Program-made: the position numbers and the translations under genes
Shown: positions 59,394 through 64,000 of the stretch, piece after piece
Position numbering within the stretch: position 1 is the stretch's first letter
How the letters are laid out: the number at the start of each line of letters is the position of its first letter
Source of the DNA: Nitrospirillum iridis
Lineage (GTDB): Bacteria > Pseudomonadota > Alphaproteobacteria > Azospirillales > Azospirillaceae
Assembly (NCBI RefSeq): GCF_014205765.1
Contig: NZ_JACIIZ010000016.1
Location: forward strand, 62,001 to 126,000
DNA length: 64,000 bases
Reading direction: 5' to 3'
The notes under the pieces: generated by a model
What the model was told of the DNA's origin: nothing
Database searches by the model: none
Seen by the model: the letters and a program-made list of their open reading frames with translations, nothing else

Positions 59394-59548
59394 TCGCCAT
59401 CCTTAAGCGACGGCATGGGAATGGTCTTATGCCGTCGTAGGACGCGACCGCGTCCGCCGGAGCTTTTCGGGGAGCGTCAGCGGACTGAAAAGTGAGGATA
59501 GGCCCAGGGCGCGGATGCGCCCGCCCCGGCGCCTGAGGGAACACAAAC

Positions 59549-60394
59549 ATGAAATTCCAAGGGACGGACACCTATGTCGCCACCGACGACCTGCGGGTCG
59601 CCGTCAACGCCGCCGTCACCTTGCAGCGCCCCCTGCTGGTGAAGGGGGAACCCGGCACCGGCAAGACCGTGCTGGCGCAGGAGGTGGCGAACGCCCTGGG
59701 CCGGCCGCTGCTGCAGTGGCATGTGAAGTCCACCACCAAGGCGCAGCAGGGCCTGTACGAGTACGACGCCGTCAGCCGCCTGCGCGACGGCCAGTTGGGT
59801 GACGCCCGCGTCAACGACATCGCCAACTACATCCGCAAGGGCAAGCTGTGGGAGGCGTTCGAGGCCGACCCCGCCCCGGTGCTGCTGATCGATGAGATCG
59901 ACAAGGCGGACATCGAATTCCCCAACGACCTGTTGCAGGAACTCGACCGCATGGAATTCTTCGTCTACGAGACGGGGCAGACCATCAAGGCCAAGCAGCG
60001 CCCGGTGGTCATCATCACCTCCAACAATGAGAAGGAACTGCCGGACGCCTTCCTGCGCCGCTGCTTCTTCCACTACATCCGTTTCCCCGATGCCCAGACC
60101 ATGGCCCGCATCGTCGATGTGCACTTCCCCAAGCTGAAGCAGGACCTGCTGCGCGACGCCCTGACCCTGTTCTATGAGGTGCGCGAGGTGCCGGGCCTGA
60201 AGAAGAAGCCCTCGACCTCAGAACTGCTGGACTGGATCAAGCTGCTGATGATCGAGGACATCGACCCGGCGGTGCTGCGCCAGCGCGAGCCCAGGAAGAC
60301 CATCCCGCCCCTGCACGGCGCCCTGCTGAAGAACGAGCAGGACGTGCACCTGTTCGAGCGCCTGGCCTTCCTGGCGCGGCGGGAGCGGGAGTAG
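59549..60394 (+). CDS. MoxR-family AAA+ ATPase
   Basis: A 281-residue ATPase chaperone. Walker A 'LVKGEPGTGKTVLAQEVANALG', 'QWHVKSTTKAQQGLYEYDAVSRLRDGQLGD', Walker B 'VLLIDEIDKADIEFPNDLLQELDRMEFFVYETGQTIKA' and arginine finger region 'DAFLRRCFFHYIRFPD'. Members usually precede a VWA/CoxE partner gene; none follows here. Role probably assembly of a metalloenzyme or complex, partner unknown. Confidence 0.92.
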   Translation: MKFQGTDTYVATDDLRVAVNAAVTLQRPLLVKGEPGTGKTVLAQEVANALGRPLLQWHVKSTTKAQQGLYEYDAVSRLRDGQLGDARVNDIANYIRKGKLWEAFEADPAPVLLIDEIDKADIEFPNDLLQELDRMEFFVYETGQTIKAKQRPVVIITSNNEKELPDAFLRRCFFHYIRFPDAQTMARIVDVHFPKLKQDLLRDALTLFYEVREVPGLKKKPSTSELLDWIKLLMIEDIDPAVLRQREPRKTIPPLHGALLKNEQDVHLFERLAFLARRERE

Positions 60395-60592
60395 GGCGGG
60401 GCCGTTGTGCCCTACCGCGATGCTGCGCCGCGACATCTGAATTCGCTGCAAACCTCCCCGGCGCCAGGGGCGGTTGAAAAGGGAATGTGACGCCAAGTCA
60501 AGCCATTGACCGTTGTGTCCATCGGCCGTTTGTGGGCGATCCCGTGTGCACTGCAACATAAATCACAGCCCATCCCGCCCTGTTTGCGCTAA

Positions 60593-60614
60593 CACTGTTG
60601 ACGTCTCAACAGTG
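60593..60614. repeat. 22-bp dyad upstream of a secreted protein gene
   Basis: CACTGTTGA and TCAACAGTG form 9-base arms around CGTC. It ends 17 bases before the ATG at 60631 and overlaps the likely promoter/5' end, so it could be an operator. Confidence 0.6.
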
Positions 60615-60630
60615 GGCAGAGGGTGTGGTC

Positions 60631-61209
60631 ATGGGTTCCGGGGTCGTGCGGCGGTGGGGTGTGGTGATCATGCTGGGTGGGCTGGTGGCGCTGCCCCAGG
60701 CCGCCTGGGCCAGCGCCGGACTGGGGCTGGAGATGGTGTGCGCCGACGCGGTCAACGCCGCCCCGCCCGCCGACCGCGTTCCCCCCTTCGCCCGCTTGTT
60801 GGGTCTGTTGCCGGCGCATCCGGAGCCTGTGCCCGCGTTGGTCTGCCTGGCGGGATACCGGTCGCTATGGGCGCCGAAATCCGCCGATGAGGTGGCCAAG
60901 GCGCCGGCGCCCCCGGCCGCATCGGCGCCGTTGGCCATCGATGGCCGGGATGACGGGCGGCGGGCGCTGGGCGTCTACACCCGTTACACCGGTGCCCTGC
61001 TGTCGGGGTTGCCCGCCGATATCGCCATCCGGCGGGAGGAGGTCGGCGCCGCCGCCCTGACGCGCCTGAGGCTTATCGGCCAGGGTCTGGCGGCGGGTGC
61101 CCACCGCCCCATCGCCATCTTGCAGCGCCCCTTCCGTGACCCGTCGGCGCTCGCACCCGTCCGCGTCGCCCATTTGCTGCGGCCGGACACGGAGGCGCAG
61201 AGTCCCTGA
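60631..61209 (+). CDS. Hypothetical exported protein
   Basis: A 192-residue protein with a signal peptide ('RRWGVVIMLGGLVALPQAAWA'). The mature part has two cysteines, a proline-rich linker near residue 95, and a C-terminal helical/basic region 'GVYTRYTGALLSGLPADIAIRREEVGAAALTRLRLIG'. No family recognised. ATG 60631 is preferred; an in-frame upstream start at 60598 would include the dyad. Confidence 0.65.
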   Translation: MGSGVVRRWGVVIMLGGLVALPQAAWASAGLGLEMVCADAVNAAPPADRVPPFARLLGLLPAHPEPVPALVCLAGYRSLWAPKSADEVAKAPAPPAASAPLAIDGRDDGRRALGVYTRYTGALLSGLPADIAIRREEVGAAALTRLRLIGQGLAAGAHRPIAILQRPFRDPSALAPVRVAHLLRPDTEAQSP

Positions 61210-61279
61210 ACTATTCCGGCGCCATTGCTCCGCAGCCGACGGAACTCCGGAGTTAGCGACGCTTAACCAAGCAATGAAT

Positions 61280-61295
61280 TATACTCTTTAGTATA
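61280..61295. repeat. Short palindrome in the A+T-rich MCP upstream region
   Basis: TATACT and AGTATA flank CTTT. It lies about 100 bases before the MCP start in a clearly A+T-rich stretch and may overlap the promoter. Confidence 0.4.
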
Positions 61296-61391
61296 TAATA
61301 AGTATGATCCAGCTGCTTTTTTGATTTAGGTCATTTTTAACTTCTAGGCGTCAGGATGCGACCTCTGGATTAACTCTTTGGGTCGCGTCAA

Positions 61392-63083
61392 ATGCTGAAC
61401 TTTCTGTCCTCCATGAGGGTCGGGCGCAAACTTGCGGCCGCGTTCACGATCATCGTCGCCGTCACGTTGATTGCCTCGGTCATCAATTATCGGGCGCTGT
61501 CCACCATCCGGCAGACGACGGGATGGACGGAACACACCTACAAGGTTCTTGGGGGGCTCAGCACCGCCATGGCCGCCATGGTGGATGGCGAGACGGGGGT
61601 GCGCGGCTATCTGGTCAGCGCCGATACCCAGTTCCTGGAGCCTTATCACAAGGGCCAGGCGACCTTCGACGCGGCGTTCTCGGAGGTGAAGTCCCTGACG
61701 GCGGACAATCCAGCACAGCAGGCGCGCCTTGATGACATACGCCGCTTCGAACAGACGTGGCGTCGGGACGTGGCCGAAAAGGAAATCGGGCTGATGGCCA
61801 AGCCGGAGACGATGGAGCAGGCGCGCAAGCTGGAATCCGGCGGCGCGGGCAAGGCCTCCATGGATGCGATCCGCGCCAAAGTGGCCGAAATGGATAAGGT
61901 CGAACGCGATTTGCTGGTGCAGCGGGCCGTGCTTCAGACAGACGCGCTGGACACGGCCACCGCCGTGGCGCTGGTCAGCAGCGGCCTGTCCGTCCTGTTC
62001 GCGGTGATCATGGCGTGGAGCCTCACCCGTGTCGTTGCCACCCCCATCGTGCACATGACCAAGGCGATGCAGCGCCTGGCGGAGGGCGACACCCTGGTTG
62101 AGATTCCGGCCCGGGACCGGCAGGACGAGGTTGGCGCCATGGCCCAGGCCGTGGCGGTTTTCAAGGACAACATGATCGAGGCCGACCGCCTGCGCTCCGA
62201 GCAGGAGGCCCTGAAGCAGCGGGCGGAAAAGGAACGCCGCCAGGCGATGCTGGACTTGGCCGGCGCTTTTGAAAGCCGGGTTGGCGGCATCGTCAACGGG
62301 GTGACGGCGCAGGCCACGGAGTTGCTGGCGACATCGCAGACCCTGAGTTCCTCCTCCGACAATGTGGCACGTCAGGCGGGCACGGTGGCCGCCGCCTCCA
62401 TGCAGGCGACGCAGAATGTGCAGACGGTGGCGGCGGCCACGGAAGAACTGTCCGCCTCCATCCAGGAGATCACGGCGCAGGTTTCCCGCTCCACCGGGAT
62501 GATCGCCAACGCCGTCACCCAGGCCGACCGCACCAATGGCGAGGTTCAAGGCCTGATGCAGTCGGCCCAGCGCATCGGTGAAGTGGTGACGCTGATCAAC
62601 GACATCGCCAGCCGCACCAACCTGCTGGCCCTGAACGCCACCATCGAGGCGGCCCGCGCTGGGGATGCCGGCAAGGGCTTCGCCATCGTCGCCTCGGAGG
62701 TCAAGTCCCTGGCCAATCAGACGGCGCAGGCCACGGAAGAGATCCGGGCCCAGATCACGGGCATGCAGGCGGCGACGGAGGCGTCGGCGAAATCCATCCA
62801 GGGGATCACCGAGATCATCAATCAGGTCAGTCAGGCCTCGACCACCATCGCCTCCGCCGTTGAGGAACAGGCGGCTACCACCAACGAGATCACGCGGAAC
62901 GTCCAGCAGGCGGCCCAAGGCACCAACGACGTTTCCCACACCATCTCGCGGGTCAGCGACGCCGCGCAGGAGACGGGAAGCGCCGCAAGCGAGGTGCACA
63001 CGGCCGCCAACGATCTCAGCAAGAATGGCGAACTGCTGAAGCAGCAGGTCGACACCTTCCTGCGGGAAATCCGCACCGCCTAA
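61392..63083 (+). CDS. Methyl-accepting chemotaxis protein with CHASE3 domain
   Basis: A 563-residue chemoreceptor. Two membrane helices (about 12-31 and 190-210) flank a periplasmic CHASE3 domain with '[30 protein letters not shown]'. A HAMP domain follows ('[44 protein letters not shown]'). The signalling tip is '[51 protein letters not shown]', which binds CheA/CheW. It lacks an obvious NWETF tether. Upstream sequence is A+T-rich with a TATACT/AGTATA palindrome (61280-61295). Confidence 0.94.
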   Translation: MLNFLSSMRVGRKLAAAFTIIVAVTLIASVINYRALSTIRQTTGWTEHTYKVLGGLSTAMAAMVDGETGVRGYLVSADTQFLEPYHKGQATFDAAFSEVKSLTADNPAQQARLDDIRRFEQTWRRDVAEKEIGLMAKPETMEQARKLESGGAGKASMDAIRAKVAEMDKVERDLLVQRAVLQTDALDTATAVALVSSGLSVLFAVIMAWSLTRVVATPIVHMTKAMQRLAEGDTLVEIPARDRQDEVGAMAQAVAVFKDNMIEADRLRSEQEALKQRAEKERRQAMLDLAGAFESRVGGIVNGVTAQATELLATSQTLSSSSDNVARQAGTVAAASMQATQNVQTVAAATEELSASIQEITAQVSRSTGMIANAVTQADRTNGEVQGLMQSAQRIGEVVTLINDIASRTNLLALNATIEAARAGDAGKGFAIVASEVKSLANQTAQATEEIRAQITGMQAATEASAKSIQGITEIINQVSQASTTIASAVEEQAATTNEITRNVQQAAQGTNDVSHTISRVSDAAQETGSAASEVHTAANDLSKNGELLKQQVDTFLREIRTA

Positions 63084-63189
63084 CCGCGGCCGCGCACCCT
63101 TTCCCTTCCCCTCTATTCTTGGTGCTGGCGCGTCCTTCAAGGGCGCGCCCACGCCCCCACCACGTCTCGTGGACGGTGGAGCTTTCCCC

Positions 63190-64000
63190 ATGCGCAAACC
63201 CCCCATGCCGCAGATCGCCGGCCTGTTTTTGACCGTCGGCCTGTTCCTGCCCCTCTGGGGAAACGCCGCCGAAAGCCCCGACCCGGCGGCACCGGCCCTC
63301 GGCGACCGCCTCGCCCGCGCGGGGCTGTCGTTGGCGCTGGACTACACCGGGGAGGCGGCGGCGAATCCCAGCGGGGGCCTGCGACAAGGCAGTGCCTATG
63401 CCGGGCAGCTTCATGCCGGCGTCGATGTCGACCTCGACAGGGTCCTGGGTCTGGACAACACCCTACTGCACGCCGCGCTGACGCAAAGGCATGGCCGCAA
63501 CCTTGCCGCCGATGCCATCGGCAACAACACCTCGGTGCAAGAGGTCTATGGCTTGCAGAATTTGCATCTGCTGGCCCTGACGCTGGAAAAGAAGCTGGCG
63601 GATGGGCGGGTGGATGTCGAGGCTGGCCGGATGGTGGCCAATGCCGCCTTCCTCAATGGCTCCCTATACTGTCATTTCCAGAACAACGCCATTTGTGGCA
63701 ACCCGGTTTTCGTCAACCATGTCAGCAACTACACCTCGGCGCCGGGCAGCAGCTGGGCGGGCCGGGTCAAGGCTGACCTGACCGACGCCGTCTATGCGCA
63801 TGTCGGCGCTTACGAGGTGAATCCCCGGGATCAGGCCGCCAATGGCCACGGACTGCATTTCAGCACCGCCGGCGCCACCGGCGCGGTGGTGCCTTTTGAA
63901 CTGGGATACGCGCCCGGCGGCCGGGGATCGGACCATCCGGGGCATTACCAGGTCGGTGGCTGGTACGACAGCTCCACTTACGCCGACCCCTTGAACGATG
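63190..64000 (+). CDS. OprB-type carbohydrate porin, 3'-truncated by the window end
   Basis: The frame is open from ATG 63190 to the last base (270 codons). Signal peptide 'MPQIAGLFLTVGLFLPLWGNAAE'. The mature part has OprB-family pieces: 'LDYTGEAAANPSGGLRQGSAYAGQLHAGVDVDLDRVLGL', 'QEVYGLQNLHLLALTLEKKLADGRVDVEAGRM', 'NNAICGNPVFVNH' and 'GVYEVNP'-like 'VGAYEVNPRDQA'. It would form an outer-membrane beta-barrel for sugar uptake. It follows the chemoreceptor by 106 bases. The remainder lies outside the window. Confidence 0.88.
   Translation, partial: MRKPPMPQIAGLFLTVGLFLPLWGNAAESPDPAAPALGDRLARAGLSLALDYTGEAAANPSGGLRQGSAYAGQLHAGVDVDLDRVLGLDNTLLHAALTQRHGRNLAADAIGNNTSVQEVYGLQNLHLLALTLEKKLADGRVDVEAGRMVANAAFLNGSLYCHFQNNAICGNPVFVNHVSNYTSAPGSSWAGRVKADLTDAVYAHVGAYEVNPRDQAANGHGLHFSTAGATGAVVPFELGYAPGGRGSDHPGHYQVGGWYDSSTYADPLND

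Overview
The window is GC-rich chromosomal DNA from an alphaproteobacterium. The best guess is the Azospirillaceae/Rhodospirillales. This rests on the CckA-type hybrid kinase, the polar-flagellum gene set with DUF6468 and MotE-family proteins, the recA/alaS neighbourhood and a FixK/FNR-type site. The assignment is inferred from gene content and not tested by phylogeny. No rRNA, tRNA, CRISPR array, insertion sequence or prophage is visible.

Layout. Positions 1-1413 hold the 3' part of a DUF2135 protein. Positions 1437-8110 (minus strand) carry a complete nine-gene N-type ATPase operon in the order atpD-C-Q-R-B-E-F-A-G. Almost all its genes overlap by 1-4 bases, and a perfect TTGAT-N4-ATCAA site lies upstream. 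Positions 8254-16369 are a mixed stretch: a secreted alpha/beta hydrolase, a membrane LytTR regulator, a SnoaL-like protein, an ArsC/Spx-like protein, a helix-turn-helix protein with a long disordered RGD-rich tail, a Mak-type fructokinase and small secreted or hypothetical proteins. Positions 16370-24493 contain an OmpA-like porin behind a highly structured leader, two LuxR-type response regulators with unusual receiver pockets, a CheZ, RlmJ, a lytic transglycosylase and a TPR-methyltransferase. Positions 24499-34085 contain an LrgAB pair, a MarR regulator divergent from a serine hydrolase with a palindrome inside the shared promoter, a DEAD-box helicase, release factor 3 and a Tat-exported amine oxidase-like flavoprotein.

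Positions 34278-50000 are a flagellar region of three transcription units. The first is fliL-fliM-DUF6468-MotE-cheZ-two MotB-like proteins-large TPR protein, a motor/switch module. The second (minus strand) is flhB-like-small hypothetical-fliO-fliP. The third is flgB-flgC-fliE-fliQ-fliR-flhB, with a sigma-54-like promoter. cckA (50091), recA (52868), alaS (56706) and a MoxR ATPase (59549) follow, with small secreted or hypothetical proteins between them. The window ends in a CHASE3 methyl-accepting chemotaxis protein and a truncated OprB-type porin.

How the genes fit together. Export-gate proteins (FliO, P, Q, R and FlhB) and the rod/MS-ring junction proteins (FlgB, FlgC, FliE) are encoded beside a stator/switch module. 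That module has two stator-like single-span proteins and a CheZ whose C-terminus resembles the FliM CheY-docking motif. The N-ATPase looks like an accessory ion pump under oxygen-responsive control. The most promising possibly undescribed items are the motor module with its paired MotB-like proteins and giant TPR partner, the structured leader upstream of the OmpA-like gene, and the disordered HTH protein.
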